Shown one piece after another: positions 34,167 through 44,989 of a stretch of DNA of 64,000 nucleotides; position 1 is the first letter of the stretch; each line of letters begins with the position of its first letter. The notes below the pieces were generated by a model. That model was given only the letters and a program-made list of their open reading frames with translations, did not search any database and was not told the DNA's origin. The DNA comes from Phycomyces blakesleeanus NRRL 1555(-). Its lineage: Eukaryota > Mucoromycota > Mucoromycetes > Mucorales > Phycomycetaceae. The position numbers and the translations under genes are program-made. The DNA is taken from positions 496,001 to 560,000 of the forward strand of contig NW_017265144.1 of the NCBI RefSeq assembly GCF_001638985.1, in the 5' to 3' direction.

Positions 34167-36092
34167 ATGGGATTCTCGGAACTACCATTCGAAATACTTT
34201 TGAAGATTGCCGATAATCTATGGAATAATGAATTGCTGGCTTGTGCTCTGACGTGCAAGGGATGGAGACACCCGTTTCTAATGGTTTTGTGGAAAAAAAT
34301 ACGCATTTTTAACCTTAAAGAAATGAAGGCATTCATCAAAAGTATTAAAGCCTCAAAGAATGTATCCAGCTCACCTTCCCACTTGATTCACACTTTAGAA
34401 TTGCGTATTAATTCCTGTGATCTCAAAAGTTTCGATATGGATATTTCTGAAATATTTAAATACACGCAAAACTTAAAGCACCTGTACCTAGGGGATATAG
34501 ACTATAAATCTATTTACACAGAGTCAACAAAATCAGAAAAAGTGTGGAAGTTTCTGGAAAGCTTGACAATGCGATGCTGTGGAGCTAAAGAGATACAGCC
34601 AGCAAATAACATACTCGAATTTATATGCGCATGCAATATGCTTCAGAAATTACAAGTATATGAGCAAGGATCGGGCTACCACATAGAGTTTAGTATGGAT
34701 GACTTTGACAAAATGCACCAAAGCTTGCAAAATCTATCGTCTTTCGACCTTCAAATATATCTCTGCCCTGACTTTTCGACTACATTGAACACAATTCCAA
34801 ACACAACACCGGCTTTTGGCGTGACATCCCTATATATAGGTTCGAGAGAAAACCGAAAATACGTAAACTCAGAAACATCTATATGTCAGAACAACTGGAA
34901 TCCTTTGTGGTTGTGCTATTTTGAATACAAGTATCCAAACCTGCGTTCCCTAACACTGGATGTTGCGGGTTCACGAGATAACCCGATAAATTCGGACCAG
35001 AGGCAAACGATCATATCTCTTTTCCGATCCAATCCAAACGCTTTTCGGCACCTGGAAGAATTTGGCTTGGTAACTGACACCTATTTCGAGTCTTCTGATT
35101 TTGTTTTGTGGGATTTGCTTTGTACGTTAAAACTCCCTCTTAAGCATTTGAAGTTAAATGCGACAAGATCTGGCAAAGTAGATCCTTCGCACCCAATGGA
35201 TACCAACAAGATTTTACAATACGTTTCCGAAACAATCGAGACACTTTCGCTCACAGGGTTTATATATAACAGAGACCACCAAAATATGACTCTGGAACTA
35301 TCCTATTATTGTCCGTTTTTGACGAAGCTTTGCATCAGAGGAAAGAACGTGTCTCTTAATCTAGACAATATATTGGAAAAATGTGTGGCCCTCAAAAAAC
35401 TGAAGTTCGCTGGAGAAAGATTATTCGTTAATACGATCACGACAAACGAGGAGCCAAAGAAACAACATGGACTACAGAAACTGATGCTATATGATTGTGC
35501 TATAAAGGCCGAATTATTTCATTACATATCATTCAGGTGTAGAAGTCTTAAGGATATGACTTTGAGGAATATGTTCATCGAGGGATCTATTTGTGAAGAA
35601 ACTGGGCGTTTATTACTCGATATGCAATATACTTTCTTAACAACTCTGTACATCGGCAAGATTAAATACGGTGAATCATACGAAGAAATGGATTCAGCCT
35701 ATGATATCGCTCTGACACTCGTGTCTCAAATAACCAAACCTCAAATGTTTAATGAAAGAAACAAAAAGGAAGAAACGGAAATAGACTCAAATCAGCCTAT
35801 AGTTGAAAGCTACGATCTCGAATGGTTCTATACTCATGAGTACAATTGGAGAGATGGAACGTCCACCACAGACAGCATGGAAATTTCAAAAGAAAACATC
35901 AAAATTATACATGAATACTTTAAAAACTTTCCGTTAAACAGCAGGAACCTAAGTTCATATGAGGATGAACTGGATCTTGAAGAGGAACCAGAAAACTGGT
36001 GGAAATTCGAACTTTATAGAGGGTATGGCGAATTTAGATTTGGCAAGGTTGAACATATTTCTATATTGGGAGCATCCGACGATGAGTTTTAG
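34167..36092 (+). CDS. F-box/LRR-like protein 5 (class I, 641 aa, mosaic)
   Basis: Intronless; F-box MGFSELPFEILLKIADNL ... LTCKGW, LRR-like solenoid, WNPLWLCYFEYKYPNLRS, tail KFELYRGYGEFRFG. The nucleotide sequence is patchwise: about 34530-34820 and 35740-36000 are almost identical to gene 4, whereas about 35225-35500 is almost identical to gene 1 and clearly different from gene 4. This points to gene conversion or unequal crossing-over. The frame is intact over 641 codons with the usual AAATAAAGTAAA after the stop. SCF substrate-receptor role inferred from the F-box. Confidence 0.92.
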   Translation: MGFSELPFEILLKIADNLWNNELLACALTCKGWRHPFLMVLWKKIRIFNLKEMKAFIKSIKASKNVSSSPSHLIHTLELRINSCDLKSFDMDISEIFKYTQNLKHLYLGDIDYKSIYTESTKSEKVWKFLESLTMRCCGAKEIQPANNILEFICACNMLQKLQVYEQGSGYHIEFSMDDFDKMHQSLQNLSSFDLQIYLCPDFSTTLNTIPNTTPAFGVTSLYIGSRENRKYVNSETSICQNNWNPLWLCYFEYKYPNLRSLTLDVAGSRDNPINSDQRQTIISLFRSNPNAFRHLEEFGLVTDTYFESSDFVLWDLLCTLKLPLKHLKLNATRSGKVDPSHPMDTNKILQYVSETIETLSLTGFIYNRDHQNMTLELSYYCPFLTKLCIRGKNVSLNLDNILEKCVALKKLKFAGERLFVNTITTNEEPKKQHGLQKLMLYDCAIKAELFHYISFRCRSLKDMTLRNMFIEGSICEETGRLLLDMQYTFLTTLYIGKIKYGESYEEMDSAYDIALTLVSQITKPQMFNERNKKEETEIDSNQPIVESYDLEWFYTHEYNWRDGTSTTDSMEISKENIKIIHEYFKNFPLNSRNLSSYEDELDLEEEPENWWKFELYRGYGEFRFGKVEHISILGASDDEF

Positions 36093-36541
36093 GTAATACG
36101 TTGTATAAGAAGCTATTTTCAAAAGCAAATAAAGTAAATTACAAAAACAAATACATAGACAATATACTGTGATGTTTCATTCTGTGTGTAATAAGACAAG
36201 AAAATCATAAAACAACGCATGGAAACACAATTGTGAAATATCTAATTTTGAGCTGTCAAATTATCAATACCGTGAGATAGCTGCTCTGTATTGGACTGAA
36301 TATTTGAGCTTGCTAGGTCACAACGTAAATTAGTGCACTCTTCAAATGTTCTGTGATATCATTATTCATATATTGTAAAAAAAAAATAGCCGCAGTCGTA
36401 CTTGGGAACAAACTAACTTTCGGTTGGCTGCTATTCATTTTCACTTCCCCTAGTTTGTCTTCTTTGTTTTTGTCTTTCTTTAAAAAAATGGCATTGTGCT
36501 ACAAAAGCCAAATTAACAAGGCGTTACTGCGCCTTGTACAT

Positions 36542-36612
36542 ATTTATGGTTACTCCAATGATTCAATTGTAACCGGGTATATAGCTTACGATATCAGTTT
36601 TCCGGAGTATTT
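36542..36612 (+). promoter_or_regulatory. Class II F-box promoter block (gene 6)
   Basis: TATGGTTACTCCAATGATTC ... GATATCAGTTTTCCGGAGTAT, 181 bp before the ATG. Confidence 0.55.
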
Positions 36613-36727
36613 CTTCTTTTTCTCTATTTTATAGCTTCCCAATGTAATTTTATTGACACTTAAATACATATCAATATATTCGTTTCTATTTCTCTCGCTT
36701 TCTTTCTTTCTGTCTATAATTATCGTT

Positions 36728-38647
36728 ATGAAAGTGTCAAAACTACCATTCGAAATTCTTGAACAGATTGCTTATAATCTATCGTCAAAGGAAAGCCTGT
36801 CTTGTGCTCTAACGTGCAAGGGATGGAGATACCCGTTTCAAAAGGCTTTATGGAAAAACATACAAGTTTATACCTATCAGGGTGTGCAGAAATTCATCCA
36901 AAGTATTAAAGCCTCCCAGGGTGTATCTACATCATATCACCTTGCAGTTGACAGTCTACACATACGGCCTCTTTGTTATAAGCCAGACATATCAGATATA
37001 GATTTTTCTGTCTTATTTAAATACCTGCAAAACGTGAAGAGCCTGGACCTTGGAAACATAAGTTATGATTATATTTACACCAATATAAAGAGATCAGACA
37101 AAATATGGAAGTCTTTGGAAAGTTTGAAAATACAATACGGTGCAGTTAGTGAGACAGGACCGGTGAAAAATTTCGTGGAATTTATAAATACGTGTAGTAT
37201 GCTCCAGGAGCTAGAAATACTACAGCAAGGACCGGGGTTTCTCATTGAATTTAGTGTGGATGACTTTGACAACATGCACCAAAACTTGCAAAACCTATCG
37301 TCTATCAAGGCTGGAATATATCTCGCCTTTGACCTTTCGGCTAAGTTGAGCGCAATCCCAAATACGGCACCGGCTTTTACCGTGACATCCCTAGATATAA
37401 ATTCGAAACAATACAAAAGTCAAACTAGAAATTGGAATAATTGGAATCCTTTGTGGCTGTACTATTTCGGGTACAAGTATCCAAACTTGCGTTCCCTAAA
37501 GCTAGAAGCCACGGATACATGGGACAACGTAAGATATTTGGACCAGAGACAATCAATCATATCTCTTTTTCAATCCAACCCAAAAGCATTCCAACATCTG
37601 GAAGTATTCGATTTCACGACCGACAGATATTTCGCGTCTTCTGACCTTGTGTTATGGGAGCTACTTTGTGCATTAAGGGTTCCTCTCAAGCATTTGGCAT
37701 TAGACGCAAGACAAAGTGGCGTATTCGACATGTCATACGCAATGAATGTTGACAAAATTTTACAGTCCTTTTCTGAAACACTCGAGAGTCTTTCGCTTAC
37801 AGGATTTATATATACCGATAATGAACAAAATATAAGCCTAGAATTATCCTATCACTGTCCGTTTTTGACGAATCTTTGCATCAGTGGTAGCATGGTAATA
37901 CTCAATCTGGATAATTTACTGAACAAATATGAGTCCCTCAAGCAGCTGAAATTCTGTGGTGGACAATTAGTTACTACTTCAAATACAACGACCGAGGATT
38001 CGAAGCAACAGCAGAAGCAGCATGGTCTGCAGATTTTAACATTAGGAGTATGCTCTATAGCCGCCGAAATATTTAATTACCTCTCTTTCAGGTGTAGAGG
38101 TATGAAGCATATGACTTTGAATATTTTGTGGGTCCAAGGATTTATGTGTGGAGAAAATGGGTGTATTTTACTCGATATGGCCCATACTTTCTTAAAGACT
38201 CTGCACATCGGCCAGGTTCGATACGGCGCATCAAACCGAGAATATTTTGCAGAACATGACATTGGTCTGACACTCTTGTCTCAATTAAACAGCGCTTCAT
38301 TATCAGATAAAACGAATGAACGAGAAGAGAAGATTGATCCAAAATACCCTATAGTAGCAAGGCATAGTATTGATTGGCTCTATACATATGGAACCTTTGG
38401 GAATATAGGGGAATACGGACAAAAGACTATAAAGCTTTCAAAGAAAGAAGCCGATACAGCACTTGAATACTATCAAAATTTTCAGTCGAACACAATCAGC
38501 TCAACTTTAAAAGAAGGTAGCTCTTATGATGAGGACACCCCAGAGATCGGCTGGAAATACGAACTTTACAAAGGACACGCCGAATTTATATTTGGAAATG
38601 TTGAATCTATCCCTGTTGTATGCACACCAAGCGATGGCGTGTATTAG
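36728..38647 (+). CDS. F-box/LRR-like protein 6 (class II, 639 aa)
   Basis: Intronless. F-box MKVSKLPFEILEQIAYNL ... LTCKGWRYPF, then the LRR-like solenoid with WNPLWLYYFGYKYPNLRS and the tail WKYELYKGHAEFIFG, slightly diverged from the family consensus (GYGE to GHAE). I start at 36728, where paralogues begin and the CT-rich leader ends; an upstream in-frame ATG would add 25 leader residues not conserved elsewhere. The Gln-rich loop (DSKQQQKQHG) is intermediate in length. ATAAAGTAAAT follows the stop. Probable SCF substrate receptor; substrate unknown. Confidence 0.9.
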   Translation: MKVSKLPFEILEQIAYNLSSKESLSCALTCKGWRYPFQKALWKNIQVYTYQGVQKFIQSIKASQGVSTSYHLAVDSLHIRPLCYKPDISDIDFSVLFKYLQNVKSLDLGNISYDYIYTNIKRSDKIWKSLESLKIQYGAVSETGPVKNFVEFINTCSMLQELEILQQGPGFLIEFSVDDFDNMHQNLQNLSSIKAGIYLAFDLSAKLSAIPNTAPAFTVTSLDINSKQYKSQTRNWNNWNPLWLYYFGYKYPNLRSLKLEATDTWDNVRYLDQRQSIISLFQSNPKAFQHLEVFDFTTDRYFASSDLVLWELLCALRVPLKHLALDARQSGVFDMSYAMNVDKILQSFSETLESLSLTGFIYTDNEQNISLELSYHCPFLTNLCISGSMVILNLDNLLNKYESLKQLKFCGGQLVTTSNTTTEDSKQQQKQHGLQILTLGVCSIAAEIFNYLSFRCRGMKHMTLNILWVQGFMCGENGCILLDMAHTFLKTLHIGQVRYGASNREYFAEHDIGLTLLSQLNSASLSDKTNEREEKIDPKYPIVARHSIDWLYTYGTFGNIGEYGQKTIKLSKKEADTALEYYQNFQSNTISSTLKEGSSYDEDTPEIGWKYELYKGHAEFIFGNVESIPVVCTPSDGVY

Positions 38648-39138
38648 AAAATAGGCTTTATAATAGGTTCTTTTTTAAAAAATAAAATGAAATAGAAAAT
38701 AAAGTAAATCTAGTAGTTCACGGCTTTCGTTTATAAAATCTTTCTGTGCACTCTTCATATGCTCTGTGGCCATTAGCCTTCTATTGTAAAGGTACATCTT
38801 TAGTCGCACCCAGAAAACCAACCTATTTCGGCTGTCTGATATTCCTTTCCATTTCTCAGTTAGTTTTCTTTTCTTTTTCTTTGTCCACCATTAAAAAAAA
38901 GGATAATGTGATACAAGAACCAAATAAACAAACCGTTGACATTTCATATGCTTTATATTGTAATACTTTGATTAAAGCAAAACAAAAGAATATAGCAAGA
39001 ACTTGAGCTAGCTATAGCCATTTGATATCAAATACAATTAAATAGGAACATATTGTTTCGACAACACTTGTATACTAGCAATTTTTCTAATCTATAGCTA
39101 TTTGTGTGTGTGGAGAGTTGACGGCACCTTGTACATCT

Positions 39139-39205
39139 TGATGGTTACCTCAATGATTCATATATAACCGGATTTGTAGTTCCCCTAATTAGTTTGTCAC
39201 AACAA
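39139..39205 (+). promoter_or_regulatory. Class II F-box promoter block (gene 7)
   Basis: GATGGTTACCTCAATGATTC ... GGATTTGTAGTTCCCC about 185 bp before the ancestral ATG. A TTTATC hexamer array (39288-39319) has expanded in the leader. Confidence 0.5.
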
Positions 39206-39327
39206 TCTCTTCTAATTTTAAATCTCACTCCCTTTGACATGTATATATATATATTTCAATATATTCCTTTATCAACTCTCTCTCTCTTTATCTTTATCTT
39301 TATCTTTATCTTTATCTAACTACTAAT

Positions 39328-41296
39328 ATGGGAGTGCAAGAACTACCATTCGAAATTCTTACACAAATTGCCTATAATATATCAACAAAGGACAAACGCT
39401 CTTGTGCTCTTACGTGAAAAAGATGGAGATACCCGTTTCAAAAGGCTCTGTGGAGAAACATACGGATTTATACCTACCGACGCTTACAAAAAATTGTCGA
39501 CAATATTAAAGCCTCCCAAAATATATCTACATCATACCCCCTCTTGGTTCGCAGTTTACGCACATATCATATTAGCTATAAGCCAGACATACCAGAGATG
39601 CAATTTTCTGACTTATTCAAATGCCTGTCAAACCTGAAGTACCTGGATCTAGGAGATAAAAGCCATAACGACATTTACACCGATATAACAAGATCATACA
39701 AAATATGGAAGTCTCTGGAGAGCTTAAAAGTACAATACAGTGCAAATACAGAGATACCGCCAGAGAAAAGCCTACTTGAATTTATAAATGAGTGTAGCAT
39801 GCTCCAAAAATTAGAAATTCGCAAGCAAAGAAGTGGTTCTCGCATGGAGTCTAGTGTGGATGACTTTGACAACCTGCACCAAAACTTGCGAAACTTATCA
39901 TCTCTCAAGGCTGGAATATATCTCAGCCCAGATTTTTCGGCTACACTAGACACAATCCCAAATACAGCCCCAGCGTTTGCTGTGACATTCCTAGATATAA
40001 ATACTAAAAAAAACAGAGAACAAAAACGAATTTGGAAGTTTAAACCGAAATAACTGGAATTCTTTGTGGTTGTACTATTTTGGATACAAGTATCCAAACT
40101 TACGTTCCCTAAAGCTAGATGCTACGGACATAGATAGTGACCTAATAGATTCAGGGCAGAGACAAAAAATCATATCGCTTTTTCAATTCAACCCAAACGC
40201 ATTCCAGCATCTGAAAACATTCAGCATTACAACCAACAAATATTTCGAGTCTTCCGATCTTATTTTATGGGAATTGCTTTGTGCATTCAGAGTTCCTCTT
40301 AAGCATTTGACGCTAGATGCAACTGATGATGGCAGAATAGACGATACACACACAATGAATGTTAACAGAATTTTAAAATTCTTTTCTGAAACACTCGAGA
40401 GTCTTTCGGTCACAGGGTTTTCATACGGCGAGAACAGCCACGATTCAACTATAGAATTCTTCTCTTACTGTCCGTTTTTGACGAATCTTTGCATCAGTGG
40501 CTGTGATATGCTTCTTAATATAGATAACCTTTTGGACAAATGCGTATCCCTCAAACAGTTAGAGTTCTGTGGTGGTGAGATGTTCGTGAATTCAGAAATG
40601 GTAGCCGAAGATTCGAATCAACAGCCGTCTCAACAGCATGGATTAGAGACATTGACGTTAGACGACTGCTTTGTAAGCGCTGAAGTATTTAACTACCTTT
40701 TTTGCAGCTGTAGAAGTCTAAAACATATGACTTTGAATACTATGATGATCGACGGATCTATTTGCGAGAAAACCGGATGTTTGCTGCTCGACATGTCACA
40801 TACTTTCTTAAAGACTCTGGAAATCAGCCAGGTTCAATACAATTTATTAAACCAAGTAGAGAATGACGGTACTCCTTGTAGTCTGACACTCCTGTCCCAA
40901 TTGGACGACACCTCTTTATCAAATGGAAGGAAAGCAAGTGAAAAAACGGAAAAAGATTCAAACTACCCAATAGCAGCATATCACAATATTATGTGGCTCT
41001 ACACATTTGAGGTCCGTCTGTATACTGATAAATACGGCCTAAACACTACAAACCTTTCAAAAAGTGAAATCGATATCGCACTTGAATACTATAAAGATTT
41101 TCAGTCCAACAAAATCAACTTGAATTTATATATTGACATCTCGCATGATGGAGAAGATCTACGTATCGGCTGGAAGTACGAGCTTAACAAAGGATACGGC
41201 AAATGGATATTTGGCAAGATTGAATCTACCCCTGTTATATGTGAACAAAAAGATCTGGAGTTTCAGGAAACAAGCTGTATAATACCCTTGTTTTAA
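39328..41296 (+). pseudogene. F-box/LRR-like gene 7, disrupted (class II)
   Basis: Starts MGVQELPFEIL, but TGC of the F-box motif LTCKRW is TGA (39415-39417), cutting the F-box after 29 codons. The same frame then reads on to 40053, where it ends because of a shift near the eight-A run at 40006-40013; the rest (WLYYFGYKYPNLRS to the tail WKYELNKGYGKWIFG) is in another frame. The ancestral stop (TTT-TAG) has become CAG at 41264-41266, adding about ten codons. Three independent lesions, so this copy is older as a pseudogene than gene 2. Confidence 0.9.
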
Positions 41297-41792
41297 AATA
41301 AAAGAAAATAAAGTAAAGTAAAAAACACCGCTTATGCAAATAATATATTGAATCAATATTTCCAACTTCACTCAACCTTTCTCTACACTATGGGGAAAAA
41401 CTGGAAGTTTTGAATTTGGGACTCTATTTTTTGGCTTATAATAATTAAAAAAAATCACTAAAAATACAGATTGAAACAAAGGTGACTCTGTTTTCTCAAG
41501 AAAACTGGAGATTCCACTGATAATTTTAAAAAATAGCAGAGAAATCTCCAGAGAAATCCCCAATTGTTTCTCGTGGTGCAAACAGAAAAAGAAAAAGTCT
41601 GTGAAAGCTATTTCAGAAATGGCTATAACGCTGGTACATAATCAAGCTACAGTACATACAAGCATTGACCTGTCTTTTTATACTATAGTATAGTATAGTA
41701 TAAAATTATTTTGATTCGATTGATCTACTTTGATACTTCTTTGACAATTCTCTCTTTCCAAGGAAGGCCTTGTGTCGATAGGATTCAAATAG

Positions 41793-43920
41793 CTATAGTA
41801 TAATATATACTTTAGAATAAATGTCTAATAAAATGTTAATAGTTCTTACGATGTCTTTGATTCCGGGTATCTGCATAACGGCATCTTCTTTTTCGACTGT
41901 ATCTGCAATAAATTCTATGTCCATTTGGGGGAACCGTATGTGACAAATCATAACCTCAAAGTGCTTTTGTATAGCTTCCAATTCCTCTTTAATATATCTT
42001 TCCCATCGCATATTCTCCAGCCTTTCAAGTTTTTCAGTCTCTGTCTCTGTCTGGGTATCTGTAGTATAGTCATTGTCTTTGCTTTCTCCTTTGGTATCTT
42101 TGGCACCTTTGGCACCTTTAATATCTTTGATTTCTTTTTGGATTTTCTCGTATAGATTTACATTACTGGGAGTGGGAGTACCAGGTAGTGCTTTAGTGAC
42201 TTCATCCCCTGATTCTTCCTCTTTCAGTTTTTGTAAGTCGATCACCTTCTGGGTGGCGGCCTCTCTCCTTGCAAGTACCGCTTTGTAAAATACTGTCTCA
42301 TCAACTATCCCTTTTAAGCCATCTATCTTGATTGCGTTGAGGGCACAATTATCGTTGACAGAAAGCCACTCCGGAGATATAAAGATATCAGTGTAGTTAC
42401 TTTTCATATATATCTCGCATGATGTTCTGGTTTCAGTACAGTCGTACAGATCTAAAGTAAGTATAAGTAATGATTTTTCTGTATTAAATCTTTGCTTACC
42501 TGATGCTTCCCAGATATCAAGTATGTTGGACATATTGATTTGAGTTCGCAAGCATGAAAAAGCATATTCCTTGATATATTTGAACTGGAGACGATCGGCA
42601 ACTTTTATAATGTTTATACCATGGGTACTGTCTTTTATATATATATCCTTCCCATAGCTAAAGTCGAAAATCCATTTGAATAGTCTTGGGTCAATGCCAC
42701 ATATTGTCACTTCGTTTTGGGTAGATTCCTTCATGCCACTGAAGAATATATCCCTAAACCATGGAGATGCTGTAGCAAGAATAAACTTATGACCATGTAT
42801 TGTGATCTTTTCATTTGATGTGGTTCCACCATTGCTTTTAGCTTTCTTGACTTTGTTTCTGCTTATACTAGCAATAGAATCTTTGTTGAAATCGTTTTCA
42901 TTTTCGTTTGATTCGTCGTTTTCGTCCTTGAATACATGTATAGTAACGTCTTGAAAGTATTTGAGATCTTGATCGGAAAACCTGAGAGGTTGTTTCGGAT
43001 GTAAATAGGGTCCACATAGTGAGTTTTTCGTTTTTTGTTCGATATTCAGACCAAAATAAAGAGTAAGTTGGTCGTCCGTGAGATAATTTTGTAAATTTTG
43101 CAATGCAGTGGCTTCATAATATCCCCATCCGTCTGAAGCTCCTCCTTCTGTATTATTTCAAAGGTTAAAAAAACTGAACTTAATATATGGGATTATAATA
43201 CTTTCCAAACTCGTAGTCATGCGAAAACCCTAAAAACACGTTAGTGCTCATATTTTGCATTGTATACTATTATTTATGTATATCATTTTACCTTTATCTA
43301 TAGGTTGTATTCCTGGCTTAATTATAGATAAGGAGACTTTAAATGTCTTGATATAATTTTCTTTATGACTTTTTAAATGTGTTCCAATTGGTTCAAAAAA
43401 TATTCCAAGGTGCTGTTATAATAAACCGACATGTAAATACGCATCCATACATTATTAAATATGATATTTGACATTAGCATACCTCTGGATGCTTTGAGCT
43501 CCCTTTATATAACTTATTTGTAAACATTTTTTTTAAAAAAATATTAGTAATAGACATTGGGTTTCAAACCTATTTGGTACTTTCATTTTACCTCGACAAT
43601 CCTATAAATTGAATATGTAGCGATCAGTATGCTCTTCTTTAAAATATGCACTCCATTTAACGTAAATGTATACTATCCAAATTCCACTTGAGAAAATACT
43701 TTTTATATATATTTATTTTACCATTCATGATTTCCGACATTGAAGCGTTGGCTTTTTAAAACACTCTTTAAAGGTAATCTGGACCATTCTGGTATAGTCC
43801 ATTTATGATTACATTCTTCAAATAATCCTATATTTTCATATGTTTTGCCTGCAAGAATTTCAAACAAAAAGAAAGTGTCAAATCTTTAAAGCAGCAGAAC
43901 AGGCATTCAATCTTACCCAT
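41793..43920 (-). CDS. MATH-BTB protein, copy 2 (eight-exon model, 540 aa)
   Basis: Exons on the minus strand: 43917-43920 (ATG plus one base), 43722-43848, 43592-43601 (10 nt), 43483-43512, 43292-43412, 43206-43229, 42500-43147, 41793-42451; together they stay in frame. The N-terminal third is a MATH domain (CNHKWTIPEWSR ... NVGNHEW-IVELYKG). The BTB domain follows (FQDVTIHVFKDE, a 40-residue acidic/basic insert, then HGHKFILATASPWFRDIF and VADRLQF), then a BACK-like helical part and a charged coiled-coil tail. MATH-BTB proteins link substrates to CUL3 ubiquitin ligases. The intron at 43148-43205 starts with GA (GAAAGT) where copy 1 has GTAAAT, so splicing there is either non-canonical or impaired. 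The 42452-42499 intron has no in-frame stop and can be mistaken for coding. Confidence 0.8.
43148..43205 (-). other. Putative GA-AG intron in MATH-BTB copy 2
   Basis: Exon end TTTG, intron start GAAAGTATTATAA, acceptor AATACAG. Reading through meets a stop, and using the GT four bases later breaks the frame. The paralogue has a GT donor at the same place. Confidence 0.6.
43592..43601 (-). other. 10-nt microexon of MATH-BTB copy 2
   Basis: GATTGTCGAG between acceptor TATAG and donor GTAAAA. It joins ...GAATG to TTATATAAAGGG, giving HEWIVELYKG. The same 10-nt exon (GAAAGTTCAG) occurs in copy 1 at 32912-32921, giving HEWKVQLYKG. Confidence 0.8.
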
Positions 43921-44989
43921 TGGATCAATTGTAGATGAAGTGACTCGCACTTTTATATCTTGCTAATTACACTGAATAACACATACACACAAAAGGAGAG
44001 TATGTTAAAAATATATTTGACTTTTTATAGCTTTGGGCCCAGAATATTGGTCTCTTCTATAAGCTGGACATAGAATCGCAAAACCATTAAGATCTTTATT
44101 TTTTTTCTGCCTTTTTTTTGGAAACCATATAGGATGCCCATGTTTATTATTTCAGATATAAGATAAAAAAATATACTGGTAATATATGTACAAAGTAAGG
44201 AATATAGTCAATTGTCCACCTACACAATATACTCTGCTTGTAATTCAGAAATAATAATAATCAAGGTGTTCTGATAGATTCTCCTAGTATCTCTATATCT
44301 AAATATTGTTAAGATTTTGGGAGATCTAAAACTATTTGTATTATAGATTCACTCACAGTCAAAGTCTTTTTAACCCTCCCGAAGAAAAAGGTATCAATTG
44401 GCAAAAGAATATCAAAAAGTAAAAGTATAGTTTTATTTCCCTTTTTATTAATTGAATCCAGCGTGTAGGTCACATACTTGTTAGAAAACATTTGTCGTTT
44501 ATGTGAGAACAGACATTTGTACAAATACGGATGCATCATATGCATGCCTTTAACATATTTCGATACGAACCAGACTTAATTCGTAGTTGGCACGAAGTCT
44601 AACCTCTGTTAAGTGCCTGATTAAGAAAGTAGAGAATCCAAAGATACCAGAAACGTTAGTGAAATCTATAAGGAAAACGAACGTATAGATATATCATTGA
44701 GAAAAACCAAGTGAGGGAAGGATAGTATGATGATCTGAAGCTGGTTATAGGATTATGGTTATAAGGGCATTTGTTGTTCATATATGTCAATGTAAGTTAA
44801 AATCAATACGTGAACACTTTGTTTAGCCTCAGAACTTCCTCCGTTTGTTCATAAAAATTTTACAGGGACATAACAAGAACTTAATCCTCCTAAACAATTT
44901 TAGTTGTCATAATACTGGCTCTTCTTTGAAACTATGAAAAGACAGCCCATGAAATCCGAGGTTTCGACTACTGACCAGCTCAGATCTTG
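43921..44989. other. Intergenic, no gene recognised
   Basis: AT-rich DNA upstream of the MATH-BTB gene; no coding or RNA gene evidence. Confidence 0.5.

Noticed and set aside
42452..42499. Reading the MATH-BTB gene as one 436-codon open frame
   Set aside because: The segment has GTAAGC...TTTAG borders and no stop by chance; the paralogue has an in-frame stop in the same intron, so it is spliced out.
43592..43601. Treating the 10-nt exon as an artefact of loose splice-site matching
   Set aside because: Both paralogues keep length, position, frame and flanking consensus, and the result matches the MATH motif.
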